Both the position numbers and the translations under genes were made by a program. Under the pieces are notes generated by a model that saw nothing but the letters and a program-made list of their open reading frames with translations, had not been told where the DNA came from and did no database searches. Below are positions 28,687-39,784 of a DNA stretch of 64,000 bases, in pieces (positions within the stretch are counted from its first letter, which is position 1; every line of letters begins with the position of its first letter). The stretch comes from Cohnella faecalis (lineage in GTDB: Bacteria > Bacillota > Bacilli > Paenibacillales > Paenibacillaceae): positions 186,001-250,000 of the forward strand of contig NZ_QXJM01000029.1 in NCBI RefSeq assembly GCF_003570905.1. Reading direction: 5' to 3'.

Positions 28687-29855
28687 TTACATTCCGGCTT
28701 CCTTCAGTCTCACAACGGTCCAATCGGTCCGATAGTATCGGACCATAACGGCGAGCCCAAGTGCGGTCAGGAACGTATATAGCGCAAGCCAAGCCCCGAT
28801 GCTTCCCCAATCCAGCACCATAACGAACAAGTACGTAAGGGGAACGAAGAAGAACAAACTAAGAACCAAGGACGCTCTCATGAGAAAAGTCGTGTCGCCA
28901 ATGCCTCGCAATCCACCCGCATAAAAATTGTATAATCCATCAAATATTTGCAAATAGGCTGATGTTTTAATGAGAAATGCCGCTAATTCGTACACGTCGG
29001 GATCGTCGCTGTACAGCCTCGCGATTGGAACCGCCCATACGAGCTCGATCGTTCCAAGAACGAGCAGAAACAGCGAACCGATAATGGCCGTATCGGTGCC
29101 GGATTTCCGAGCCGCGTTCGGATCTCGCCTTCCGATGGCTTGCCCGACCAATATCGTTGCCGTGGAGCCGAAAGCGAAAGCGGGCATGAACCCGAACGAC
29201 ATGATGCTGAGCGACACCTCGTTGGCCGCCGCAGCCAAGTCGCCCAACGTTAGTACGAATACCGTGAAAATATACATCGACACGCTCATCGAGAACTCCT
29301 GGGCGCCAAGCTTGCCGCTCTCCGTCAAGATCAGCTTTAACTCTTTCCACTCCGGCCGATAGAAGGTCCGTGTGTTGAATTGCCGATGCTTGACGACCCA
29401 GAATACGAACAAGCAGATGACCAATTGAAGCGCCTCTCCGATCAATAATGCGTACCCGGCTCCGTCTACCCCTAGCTCCGGCAGCCCCCATTTTCCGTAA
29501 CAAAGGCCGTAAGTCAGAGCAACCATCAGCACATTGGCGAATATGGACACGATCATCGAGGTGCGAGTATCTCCAATTCCCCGCAAAAGCCGTGAATAGC
29601 AAAGCTTACTATTCCGAACGCCATCGCGTAAAACCGAAGCTCCAAGTAATAATCTCCCGATGCGATCATCGTCGCGGAGCCGCCGGTCCAACGCAAGATC
29701 GAATGACTTGCGAACGTTCCCGCTACCGCAATAGCGACACCGACGGCTATGCTTATCCATTCAAAAAGACTTTCTCCGTTCTTCGAGATATACCCCATCG
29801 CCTCGTCGTACGATTGCGCAGCCCAATGCACTTTTTGATTCCGTTGATTCGTCAT
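28687..29855 (-). pseudogene. MATE-family efflux protein, truncated and frameshifted
   Basis: ATG 29855 follows GGGAGG. The frame breaks at the A/T run 29585-29588, and one extra T joins SFAIHGF to LRGIGDTRTSM. The restored protein is about 390 aa and shows MATE features (LRGIGDTRTS, then GLRGIGDTTFLM in the second half) with about ten membrane segments. The usual first two helices and the QLV.G motif are missing: the protein begins at what is normally the region after helix 2. A truncated N-terminus plus a frameshift suggests decay, although the frameshift alone could be a sequencing error. Intact MATE proteins export drugs using Na+ or H+. Confidence 0.65.
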
Positions 29856-29921
29856 TTGATCCGACCTCCCATTCATTTGTAGCTTAGTTGTACCATGATT
29901 TTTATTATAGTTTAAATATAT

Positions 29922-29946
29922 AAAAACTATTAATTTAATAGTTTTT
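29922..29946. promoter_or_regulatory. Operator-like palindrome upstream of the MATE gene
   Basis: AAAAACTATTAA, one central base, then TTAATAGTTTTT: a perfect 12-bp inverted repeat. A minus-strand TATAAT lies at 29905-29910, so the repeat sits near the -35 of the MATE promoter. Size and composition resemble MarR-type operators, which often control MATE pumps. No marR gene is beside it. Confidence 0.5.
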
Positions 29947-29979
29947 AACTATATTATTGAAATTTCTACCCCAACAACG

Positions 29980-30021
29980 AAAAAACGACCGCTCTTCGGT
30001 ATGAAAACCGAAAAGCGGTCG
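29980..30021 (-). terminator. Terminator of the giant lectin/SLH gene
   Basis: CGACCGCT and TTCGGT pair with ACCGAA and AGCGGTCG, followed on the minus strand by six T. Confidence 0.85.
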
Positions 30022-30060
30022 CCGCTTTAAACTCATTTTATCGCGATTTCTTCCAGCTTG

Positions 30061-33000
30061 TTATTGCAGGTTATCCTCGATGCTCTTCACAAACACTTCG
30101 CTGCCATCCGAATTGCGCGTGGACTCGTGCGAGCGGGACGCCTCCTCGACATATCCGAATCCCCAATTGGACTTCTGAACATCCGGGAAGGATGGCGAGA
30201 CGTTCGTCAACGGTCCGCGGAACAGCATGCGGTTGATCAGTGTTACAGCTTCCAGACGCGGAATGTTGTTGCCCGGTCTGAAGGAGCCGTCCGGATAGCC
30301 CGAAATCAGACTGTTCCGGTCAAGCGCTTCGATGTACGAAGACGACCAGCGGCCCTTCGCATCTCCAAAGCGCGATTGAATCGGTTTTGCCACATCCAGC
30401 TGCAAGTATTTCGCCATAACGACCGCCAGTTCTTCTCTCGATACCGGGTCGTTAGGGTGGAAGGTTCCATCGGATAACCCGAGAAGATACCGTGACGAGA
30501 CACCGTCTGGATGTATTTGTACGCCCAGAATTTCTTCGGAACGTCGGAATAGTTCTTTGTAGTACCGCTGTCGTATTCGCCTAGCAGATGTGCGATAATA
30601 GTCGCCAGCTCGGCGCGGGTGAGCGATCTTTCCGGTTTGAACATCAGGTCAGGATACCCCATGACGAAGCGAGTATGCCGTTCGTTGCCAAAGCGGTTGG
30701 AGAACAGAAGTACCTTAACCGACGATTTGGCGTTCTCCGGATGCGCGAGCTCTCCATCAACGACGAATTCCGCTTTCAGCGTTACCACTTTTTCGACAGA
30801 ATCGATATTCGGGAACTTAACCCGAATACGATGGCTTGCGACTTGACCGGCTGCCAAGTCCTTCACTTCCCATACGATGACGTTGCCGGTCACTTTGCCG
30901 CCGTCGGCATCGATCACTATGACATTGTCCGGCAGCGTCACCTTGAGTTGTCCCGCAGCGAGCGGCTTGTCCGCCTCATTCTTGTAGAGGATAACGACCG
31001 GAGCTTCGCTGCCTTCCTCGTAGGTGCTGCGTTCCACCACGATATTCGTCGTTACATCCGCTGTCACTTTTTCAGCTGGAGGCGTTACCGTTACGCCTCC
31101 TCCAGAAGTCGGAACGATAGGGTTCATCTCGAAATCCCAGCGAACAATATCCTGCTCGACCGAGATGACTGGGCTCCGGTACTTTTGATAACCGGTTGCG
31201 GTCGCTTCGATCACATAGTCCGTATTGCCGAACACCATGAAGGCGTAATTCCCACCCGTATCGCTGTTTTGCGGGTTGGCGTTATTCGCCGGCAAGAAGC
31301 CCGCAAGCGTAGGCAACACGACGGTTGTGCCTGGTACAATTCCTTTGTTGCGGTTTCTAGTCGTATCGGCGTATTTCAGGACAACATGAGCATTTGGAAT
31401 AATAGCGTGAGTTACGCTGTCCGTAATTACGCCGAACGGATCGATAAGCTCTTCGTTGATGTTCATCTCGCCGTTAGCGCTGACCGTTACCGTCTTCTTG
31501 GCAATGACGATGAATTCGCGTGAAACGCCGCCGTTGCCATTTGCTACATCGTAATAGTAACGGACTTCCAATTGATAGGTTGTACCCGCAGTCAAGCCTC
31601 CCGCTACGAATACGCCTTGACCGTTAATCGAGAATCCGTCGCTTTCGCCAGGTACGGTAACCGTGCCGTTCGAAGAGGTGACGTATTGATTCCCATCTTT
31701 GAGGAACAATCCGAACGCCGGGTTCGTTCCTGCGCTGTCGTTCCCAACGAACGAACCGAAATCGAGCGGCTGGATCGTTCCGTCCGGACGTTTGCCGCCG
31801 ATAATGCCGGCAATTGTCTGATCCGATACAAATTCCTGCCCCAAGCCGGAGATACCATCGTCAACCGCTACCTCTTGAACGTAGGTGACGACAACTGCAG
31901 AGCTTCCGGTTCCTACCGTTTGCGAGACTTGAATCTTGTAAATCTGATTTCCTTCCGTAATAGGAAGGACATAATGTCCGTCCTCATCCGTTACGGCCGT
32001 TCGGCCCGGAATCGGTTGACCGTTCGCATCCAGCAGCGTTACCGTTACTCCGGCCAGCGGCTGGTGATTAGCGCCGCCTGTAATGATACCGGAGACCACA
32101 GCCGGTTCGAACGTGACCAAAATCTTATCCTCGGCATGGATACCGTGAACGGTGTCGTGAACGGCTGCCTTAATGTCGACTTTGACCGAGGTGACGCTTT
32201 GAATCGCTTCGGATTTGAAGCGAATCGTTGCAACACCGTTAACCGTTGTCGCTCTAGGCGTGCCGATGACCTGGCCGGCAGCGTCAACGAACGTTCCTTT
32301 TGGCGTTGATGTGTTCTTGAGGAATGCGCTGAAATCGACATCTACGCCAGAAACCGGATTTCCTTGGCTATCCGTTACTTTCGCCGTCAGAACAGAAATG
32401 GAATTTCCGTCAGCGACAAGTACGTCGGGATTGGCTTTCAAATCAATAAAGTACGTGAGACTCACTGTAAACTCGCTTGTGTCCGTTCCTTTGTTGCCTG
32501 CCGCGTCCGTCGCTTCGGCCGACACCGTATAAGTGCCGTCCGTCAGCGGATCATCCGGCGTAAACGTCCAGTTGCCCGACGAATCCACTTCCACTTCGCC
32601 GTCTACCGGAGCGTCGTTACTATCCTTCACGACGACCGTAACCGTCGAACCCGGTTCACTCGTTCCCGTGATGACCGTATTCGGGTTGTTCGTCGTCGAA
32701 CCGTCTGCCGGGCTTACGACCGCGATGCTCGGCTTTGTCGTATCCACGGTAAACGTGCTCGTGTCCGTTCCCTCGTTGCCGTTGCTGTCTTCGGCTTTCA
32801 CGGTTACTGTGTATTGGCCGTCCGGCAACGGCTCGTCCGGCGTAAACGTCCAGTTGCCCGAACCATCCTCTTCTACTTCGCCGTCTACCGGATCGCCGTT
32901 GTTATCCTTCACAACGACCGTTAACGTCGTTCCCGGTTCGTTCGTTCCCGTAATGACCGTGTTCGGATCTTTCGTGATCGAACCGTTAGTCGGACCCGTA

Positions 33001-36000
33001 ATATCCACATCAGGCGCTTCCGTATCAACCGTAAACGCGCTCGTGTCCGTTCCTTTGTTGCCTGCCGCGTCCGTCGCTTCGGCCGACACCGTATAAGTGC
33101 CGTCCGTCAGCGGATCATCCGGCGTAAACGTCCAGTTGCCCGACGAATCCACTTCCACTTCGCCGTCTACCGGAGCGTCGTTACTATCCTTCACGACGAC
33201 CGTAACCGTCGAACCCGGTTCACTCGTTCCCGTGATGACCGTATTCGGGTTGTTCGTCGTCGAACCGTCTGCCGGGCTTACGACCGCGATGCTCGGCTTT
33301 GTCGTATCCACGGTAAACGTGCTCGTGTCCGTTCCCTCGTTGCCGTTGCTGTCTTCGGCTTTCACGGTTACTGTGTATTGGCCGTCCGGCAACGGCTCGT
33401 CCGGCGTAAACGTCCAGTTGCCCGAACCATCCTCTTCTACTTCGCCGTCTACCGGATCGCCGTTGTTATCCTTCACAACGACCGTTAACGTCGTTCCCGG
33501 TTCGTTCGTTCCCGTAATGACCGTGTTCGGATCTTTCGTGATCGAACCGTTAGTCGGACCCGTAATATCCACATCAGGCGCTTCCGTATCAACCGTAAAC
33601 GCGCTCGTGTCCGTTCCTTTGTTGCCTGCCGCGTCCGTCGCTTCGGCCGACACCGTATAAGTGCCGTCCGTCAGCGGATCATCCGGCGTAAACGTCCAGT
33701 TGCCCGACGAATCTACTTCCACTTCGCCGTCTACCGGAGCGTCGTTACTATCCTTCACGACGACCGTAACCGTCGAACCCGGTTCACTCGTTCCCGTGAT
33801 GACCGTATTCGGGTTGTTCGTAATCGAACTGTCTGCCGGGCTTACGACCGCGATGCTCGGCTTTGTCGTATCCACGGTAAACGTGCTCGTGTCCGTTCCC
33901 TCGTTGCCGTTGCTGTCTTCGGCTTTCACGGTTACTGTGTATTGGCCGTCCGGCAACGGCTCGTCCGGCGTAAACGTCCAGTTGCCCGAACCATCCTCTT
34001 CTACTTCGCCGTCTACCGGATCGCCGTTGTTATCCTTCACAACGACCGTTAACGTCGTTCCCGGTTCGTTCGTTCCCGTAATGACCGTGTTCGGATCTTT
34101 CGTGATCGAACCGTTAGTCGGACCCGTAATATCCACATCAGGCGCTTCCGTATCAACCGTAAACGCGCTCGTGTCCGTTCCTTTGTTGCCTGCCGCGTCC
34201 GTCGCTTCGGCCGACACCGTATAAGTGCCGTCCGTCAGCGGATCATCCGGCGTGAACGTCCAGTTGCCCGACGAATCCACTTCCACTTCGCCGTCTACCG
34301 GAGCGTCGTTACTATCCTTCACGACGACCGTAACCGTCGAACCCGGTTCGCTCGTCCCCGTAATAACCGTGTTCGGATTGTTCGTCGTCGAACCGTCTGC
34401 CGGGCTCACGATGACGATAATCGGCTTTACCGTATCGACCGTAAACGTGCTTGTGTCCGTTCCCTCGTTGCCGTTGCCGTCGGTCGCTTCGACCGTCACC
34501 GTGTAGGTGCCGTCTGGCAACGGCTCGTCCGGCGTAAACGTCCAGTTGCCCGAACCATCCTCTTCTACTTCGCCGTCTACCGGATCGCCGTTGCTATCCT
34601 TCACAACGACCGTTAACGTCGTTCCCGGTTCGTTCGTTCCCGTAATGACCGTGTTCGGATCTTTCGTGATCGAACCGTTAGTCGGACCCGTAATATCCAC
34701 ATCAGGCGCTTCCGTATCAACCGTAAACGCGCTCGTGTCCGTTCCTTTGTTGCCTGCCGCGTCCGTCGCTTCGGCCGACACCGTATAAGTGCCGTCCGTC
34801 AGCGGATCATCCGGCGTAAACGTCCAGTTGCCTGACGAATCCACTTCCACTTCGCCGTCTACCGGAGCGTCGTTACTATCCTTCACGACGACCGTAACCG
34901 TCGAACCCGGTTCACTCGTTCCCGTGATGACCGTATTCGGGTTGTTCGTCGTCGAACCGTCTGCCGGGCTTACGATCACAACGTTCAATATTTGCTGGTT
35001 CGCAACCGGGAAGTTGGTTAGCCATTCGAGGCTGCGCTCGCTTCCATTTTTCTCTTTTACATCTACGCTTGCAATCGTCGAGTCGTAATTCAGCTTAACT
35101 ACGTCTCCATAAGGAACGCCTCCCGACGGGAGATTCGCGCCCCCCAATGTCAGGATAAGCGTCTTGCCCGACGCGTCGGAGCTGTCGATCACGACATTGG
35201 ATACATCGATGAGATCGCCCTGACTGCTAATTCCGATTTTGAACGCTGCAGCCAACGTTGCGGCAACTCCTTGCAGCTCAACCTCGGAATCAAAAACAAC
35301 TTTAACCTTGTTTCGATTGGCATCCGGGATGACAGACGCCTGATTCGGGGCCATCTGGTTGGCTACATTAAAGTCGGTCAACGCCTTTAACGTATGGTGG
35401 CCTGCGCTCAACCCGTCAATCGTTACGTTGGTAACTTTGCCGCCGGAGCCCGGCACTACATAGTCCAACGTAACGGTAGCTCCCGCAGGAACGGCCGTTC
35501 CAAGCGTAAGCACAAGCTTATTGGGATCGGTTCCGTCCGACACGGCTCCGGTCACCGCGGCCAGAGTCTTGCCGGAACCGGTATCGTAATAAACCTTGAA
35601 CGATCCCGGAATGACGGCATTGTCCCGAACAGGGAAGTCAAAGTTAACTTCCACCGTCTTCCGGTCTTGATCGTTGACGACGGCCGCTCCCTTAGGCGTG
35701 AACGGATAATCGTCCACGAAAAGCGTCTGATCCTGCACGAGATTGGCGGCGGCATCCTGTAAGCTGCCGTCCGCTTTTACGTACTGAAGCTTGACGTCGT
35801 ATCCGAAAGGTACGACTTTACCGCCAGCCAGTTCCAGTACCAACGGCTCGTCCGGCGATCCGCTGCCGCCGACAATCGTTGCAGGTACGGAAATATACGT
35901 CCCTGGGCTACTGGGATCCGGAATTAGAACTTTAAATCCGTTCGCGTTCCATGTGGCGGAATTGTCCTCTGTCCAGTTCTCCGGATGATTCCGGTCGGTC

Positions 36001-37646
36001 GGGTAAAGAACATACTCGCTGAGGAAAGCTTTGACGTGATTCGGATTGCTAACGTCAACCGCAGCGCTCGTAATCGTAGGAGGAACCGCATCTGCGGCAA
36101 ACGTTACCGGTTTCTCGTCATACGCGCCCCCGCCGTATACGCCTGTACCGAAATGATCGCCGACAATCGCTTTTACGTTCGAATCGTTAATAGCGGTCGG
36201 CAGCGTATTGGAGATTTGGATGGTCGCTACGCCGTTCGCATCCGACATGACGGATGCGTACCGCATGCTGCTCCCGTCCGAATTGGTTCTTCTCGTTTCG
36301 CCCTTCAGCGCGACGCGAGTGTCATCGACGCGGGGCTTTAACGAGACTACCTGCGTAGAGCCGTCGGTTTTCGTAACCGTATAGGACTTGGCCGCCTCTT
36401 CTTTGAACAGAGAGAAGGTGACCGGGTAAGGACCTCCCGTCCAGTCCGATCCGTCGTAATTTTTAAGCTGAGCCGTAATGATTCTGGAAGTCGTAGATGT
36501 AGTCGATCCGTAAACGGCATAATCCGTGCTCGTGATGCTAATCAATGGAGGTGCCGCTTCATAATTGTAATCAGGGTTTTCAGGCTCGATAGGCAGTTCA
36601 TTGTTGTTCAGATACCATTTCAAAATATCGTGATTTTCGTATGCGGAACCCGTTGCCGCCGAAAAACCGACATAAGCCTCGTCCTGCTCCAAATATTCTC
36701 TCAGGCCGAGTCCCGATTTTTTGATTTTCAGCTTGCTCGTGTCAAAAGTTCCGTTCTTGCCCATATAGACTTCAATCGTGTCCGTCGGACCGTTGTACAC
36801 AATCCAGGCATGATAGATTTCGCCGTTGTAGAAAGGATACGCGTCATTGGTAGCCCACGTCCCGGTATCTGCCGTCTTGAAGTTATAGATCGGCACGGTT
36901 TCTCCCGCCGTTGGTGTCGCTATGATGGAAGGATTGGAGGTAGATCCTCCGACCGACGCTGGAAATACTTTTCCTTTAGGGCTGGTCGTAGATTTGCTGT
37001 GATCGACATTGCCATCCGCAACGACGGCGATATGGCTTGTATCATAGGTTACCGCGGTTCCTCCCCGACTGCTGTTAGGAGTGCCACCGATATTCACGCC
37101 AATGGCCTTGGGATCCAGAGGATCGGAGGCTACCGTCGCGGAGTTGGCGAACGTATCAAATTCGATCCCGAAGCTTCGCTTCATGCTGCCATAACCCATT
37201 CCGCCGCCTTTGACGCCCGCTTCCTTGGACAGCGTCTGGATCGAGAACACCAGACCGTCCCCTGCCGCGAATGCATTGTTGGCGATGCCGGACATGCGGA
37301 AAGTAAAGTACGTGCTGAACGATCGATCCTTGCCGAAGGAAATCATATTGCCGTGAAATGCGCTGCCGATTGCGTTCGTTTGGTTCGGCGTAACTCTAAG
37401 AACCTTCCGACCTTGATCGTCAGTCGCAAGAGCTGCATTTCCGTTTCGTTGTAGCCATTTCTCAGGAGATTTTCCTGGAATGATCCCGTCAACATCTTGA
37501 GCGGCGCTAAAATCGTCGTGTTTGAGGGTCAAGTACCTCGTCTCGGGTGCTGATGCGCGTGCTTTCGCGGGAGCGAATCCCATCGAAGTGATGATGAGAA
37601 CGGCTATCAACAGTAATAATGCGGATTTATTGAAACTTCTGCACAC
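30061..37646 (-). CDS. Giant S-layer-anchored lectin/Ig-repeat surface protein (one frameshift)
   Basis: GTG 37646 follows GGAAGG and opens a signal peptide (LLLLIAVLIITSMGFAPAKA). Next comes a bacterial L-type lectin domain (about 40-345: AAGDGLVFSIQ, GGGMGYGSMKRSFGIEFDTF), then Ig-like and SwmB-like modules, nine near-identical 94-aa Ig modules (about 890-1725), a Big_1-type module, carboxypeptidase-regulatory-like domains, a DUF11-like part, and three SLH motifs. The frame breaks at 30471, inside the first/second SLH junction. One extra base turns GYPMEPSTL into GYPDGTFHPND and restores about 2528 aa ending at 30061. It probably binds glycans and is held on the cell wall by the SLH domains. 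It is a likely adhesin or scaffold. Confidence 0.8.
32470..34980. repeat. Nine tandem 282-bp coding repeats (A-B-A-B-A-B-A-B-A)
   Basis: Two module types alternate. A carries DAPVDGEVEVDSSGN and DDPLTDGTYTVSAEATD; B carries DPVDGEVEEDGSGN and DEPLPDGQYTVTVKAEDSN. The 564-bp A-B pair repeats nearly identically at DNA level at about 32533, 33097, 33661 and 34225. The B copy nearest the N-terminus (about 34507) and its neighbour differ more (DGTYTVTVEATDGN). This is typical of recent unequal recombination inside a surface protein gene, and it is a hard region to assemble correctly. Confidence 0.93.
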
Positions 37647-37859
37647 ACTGCTCGCCTTCCTTTTCTTTGGTCATAGATTTTGTAGTATATATAAAGGCTT
37701 TAAGCCATTGCTTGCTAACGTGTACAGAATTTCCAAAACTCTAATTGGGGCATCCATTCACTGCAACGAAAATTTTTGTGTATTTTTACCAATAAAATTA
37801 CTATACAATCGTCAACTAACCAATTTCTGAACAGAATTCGACATAAAGTAAAGCAAACC

Positions 37860-37910
37860 AAAAAAACCGAGAAGCAAGCACCCTAATTCCAGTGCCTGTC
37901 TCTCGGTTTT
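37860..37910 (-). terminator. Terminator of the agr-like locus
   Basis: AACCGAGA...TCTCGGTT forms the stem, with seven T on the minus strand. It lies 30 bp after the LytTR gene. Confidence 0.75.
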
Positions 37911-37941
37911 CGTTTGCTGCCGTTCTCGATAATAGCTGCGA

Positions 37942-38325
37942 TTAGAATCTTCCGAACAACGGCTTCCGAGCCGGCTTGTAGGCAGCCGTTTCCTCTTTGG
38001 TCAGATGTTCAACCTTGTGAACATTAGCCTCTGACACCGTCGCGAATTTGCTTTCCTTGTCCCAAGGGTTATCGAAATACACCCTTCTTGCTTTCTGATC
38101 GAAGGCTTGAACTTGGTTAAGGTTGACGAGGTTGGTTCGGTCCAGCCTTTCGAAGCCTGCGACTGAATAGGCCGTCTGCAACTCTTCCAATGTTGTCGGA
38201 TAATACAGTTGTCCGACACGAGTATGAAATACGGGGCCGTCCGACGTTGATGTAACGGATAGAACATCATTCATTTCAATTACGACCGGCTTCCCATTCC
38301 GATCCAACAATGTAATGAAGGACAT
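37942..38325 (-). CDS. Stand-alone LytTR DNA-binding regulator
   Basis: 127 aa. The body is a LytTR domain: VIEMNDVLSVTSTSDGPVFHTRVGQ, then LQTAYSVAGFERLDRTNLVNLNQV and a C-terminal lysine-rich tail. LytTR proteins bind direct repeats at promoters. AgrA-type regulators have an N-terminal receiver domain, but here the protein starts directly with the DNA-binding part, so phosphorylation by the nearby kinase cannot act on it in the usual way. It is the last gene of the agrB-agrD cluster, 13 bp after agrD, and its AGGAGG follows the agrD stop. Confidence 0.8.
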   Translation of the reverse strand: MSFITLLDRNGKPVVIEMNDVLSVTSTSDGPVFHTRVGQLYYPTTLEELQTAYSVAGFERLDRTNLVNLNQVQAFDQKARRVYFDNPWDKESKFATVSEANVHKVEHLTKEETAAYKPARKPLFGRF

Positions 38326-38338
38326 AACGAAAACCTCC

Positions 38339-38461
38339 TTACTTTTTCAATTCTGCCGGAACAGGAGGACGATGCATGATCCAGACGCATGCTGTGCTAA
38401 CGAACATAACGGCAAAGAGAGCTAAAACTTTCGATACAGCGATAATCATCTTCTTCTTCAT
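38339..38461 (-). CDS. agrD: AgrD-type cyclic lactone autoinducer precursor (40 aa)
   Basis: Too short for standard ORF calls. The start ATG overlaps the agrB stop (ATGA), and GGAGGTG lies upstream. The peptide has an amphipathic, basic leader (MKKKMIIAVSKVLALFAV), a core (FVSTACVWIM) and an acidic/proline-type tail (HRPPVPAELKK). The core STACVWIM lines up with the S. aureus type I autoinducer YSTCDFIM, and VPAEL with the VPKEL recognition tail. The likely mature signal is a five-residue thiolactone ring, Cys-Val-Trp-Ile-Met, with a short exocyclic tail. It should be cut and cyclised by the adjacent AgrB. The ring boundary is inferred by analogy. Confidence 0.85.
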   Translation of the reverse strand: MKKKMIIAVSKVLALFAVMFVSTACVWIMHRPPVPAELKK

Positions 38462-38997
38462 TCGTTCTCACCTCCTTTTTGTTGAGGTACCAGCATTGCA
38501 GTGTGAAGAACGGATACAAACCCGATCGTAGCGCTATGCCAAAATAAATTGGAACAAACGACAGCAAAGGCAACAATCTTCATGTAGGGGTAATATCTTT
38601 CAGGAATTCGCGCGTAGCCCTTAAAATTTCTAGGAGCGTAGATTAGAACAAATATTGCGCAAACGATCGTTACAACGGGAATCCACCTATCTGGCATCGA
38701 CACGAACGGAGCGGCATTAATAAGGGCAATGGAAAGAATCGTACACAATGTAGAAGAATGCAGATGGTAGCCCCCTGCAATTAAGCGCAAGACTACAAAG
38801 AAGGCCAGACCGATAAAAGTTTCAAAAAAACGCCCCGTAGCAGCACCTATTATAAAAATGATTGCAGCTGTAAACAAAGAATGGAGAATAATATACAAAG
38901 AATATTGCATAACTGCGACACTAGCGGTAGCTTCCGGTTCACTCTTTTTAATGTAGTTGGCAATCCCGTAAGATAGCTTATGTATCACGCCTACCAT
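38458..38997 (-). CDS. agrB: AgrB-like autoinducer peptide processing endopeptidase
   Basis: 179 aa with four to six membrane segments. The catalytic pair is His78 and Cys85 in GGYHLHSSTLC, the same spacing as His77/Cys84 in S. aureus AgrB. AgrB cuts the AgrD tail and forms the thiolactone at the membrane. The stop overlaps the agrD start by 4 nt and the start overlaps the preceding membrane gene by 20 nt, so the set is translationally coupled. Confidence 0.9.
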   Translation of the reverse strand: MVGVIHKLSYGIANYIKKSEPEATASVAVMQYSLYIILHSLFTAAIIFIIGAATGRFFETFIGLAFFVVLRLIAGGYHLHSSTLCTILSIALINAAPFVSMPDRWIPVVTIVCAIFVLIYAPRNFKGYARIPERYYPYMKIVAFAVVCSNLFWHSATIGFVSVLHTAMLVPQQKGGENE

Positions 38998-39640
38998 CCT
39001 TTCGAATGGAAAAGTAGATCAGCAATACCAAAATAATCATGATCGTAATAGACACAAAGTAGATGTAATAAGGCAAGTCAACAGAAGCAAGATAGAAAAT
39101 GTTGACTAGAATGATCTCCAGCAAAGCTAGCAACAGAAACAAGAAGAACAAACGGTTTCCTTTGAACGTTTCTTTGTAAAAGCGACTGCTGGATTGAATG
39201 TAGCTGAATCCGCCATTGGTCATGAAGATAAACGCTGAAATTATACAAAGCGTCAACGCCGTAGAAAGTTGAAGTGCAAATCCATTGTTCGTATAAGGCA
39301 ATATTTCGTTAAATAAATGCGCTTTAAGAAAAATAGTGAGCAATAACCATTGAACAAGTGAAAATGCGACGAACGTGATAGCAACCATCACAATTGAATG
39401 CAACAGTCGAACTCTTAAAATGATGGTGATCAAAAATACGAATAAAAAGATATTTACTAAAGGTGAAATATTTTGCAGAGATTCAACTTGCAAGGTATTG
39501 GAAACAAAAGAGAAAATTAAAGATGCAATTATAAATTTAAGTAAAGCTTCTTTTACGGAAAACCGAAACAATACCATCGCGAAAATAAAAAATGAAAGAA
39601 ACTCTACCGTCGATGCCAATATAAATTTCGCGAATAGCAT
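38978..39640 (-). CDS. Multi-spanning membrane protein of the agr-like locus, function unknown
   Basis: 220 aa with six or seven predicted membrane helices and only short basic loops. Layout and composition resemble the N-terminal sensor half of AgrC-type kinases, but no kinase domain follows. ATG 39640 has GGAGGG 4-5 nt upstream; a TTG 12 nt earlier lies in that Shine-Dalgarno. It is the first gene of the minus-strand cluster, divergent from the kinase. Possible roles are a second peptide receptor, an exporter, or a membrane anti-regulator of the stand-alone LytTR protein. All are inference. Confidence 0.6.
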   Translation of the reverse strand: MLFAKFILASTVEFLSFFIFAMVLFRFSVKEALLKFIIASLIFSFVSNTLQVESLQNISPLVNIFLFVFLITIILRVRLLHSIVMVAITFVAFSLVQWLLLTIFLKAHLFNEILPYTNNGFALQLSTALTLCIISAFIFMTNGGFSYIQSSSRFYKETFKGNRLFFLFLLLALLEIILVNIFYLASVDLPYYIYFVSITIMIILVLLIYFSIRKDGRRDT

Positions 39641-39729
39641 AATGCCCTCCAAAAAAGTCGACTCGGAATACTAAGTATATTGTATCAAATCTTTAGGTTT
39701 AATTATCTATTTATTATTCGTCAACGCAA

Positions 39730-39750
39730 AAAAATAATGATATTATTTTT
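39730..39750. promoter_or_regulatory. Inverted repeat in the divergent agr-like promoter region
   Basis: AAAAATAAT (39730-39738), GAT, ATTATTTTT (39742-39750): a perfect 9-bp inverted repeat 35 bp upstream of the kinase gene and about 90 bp from the divergent membrane gene. It is a candidate operator for the cluster. No clear LytTR direct repeat was identified. Confidence 0.4.
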
Positions 39751-39784
39751 AGTGCATTTCTAATTAAATTGAAAGAGGATTCTT

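Noticed and set aside
32533..35088. Series of repeated Ser/Val-rich open frames on the plus strand
   Set aside because: They are mirror frames of the 282-bp Ig repeats in the minus-strand gene.
37647..37859. Riboswitch in the long leader of the giant SLH gene
   Set aside because: I looked for c-di-GMP-type and other conserved cores and found only a small GGCTT/AAGCC stem.
37942..38325. AgrA response regulator
   Set aside because: The protein has only the LytTR domain; a receiver domain with its phospho-Asp is absent.
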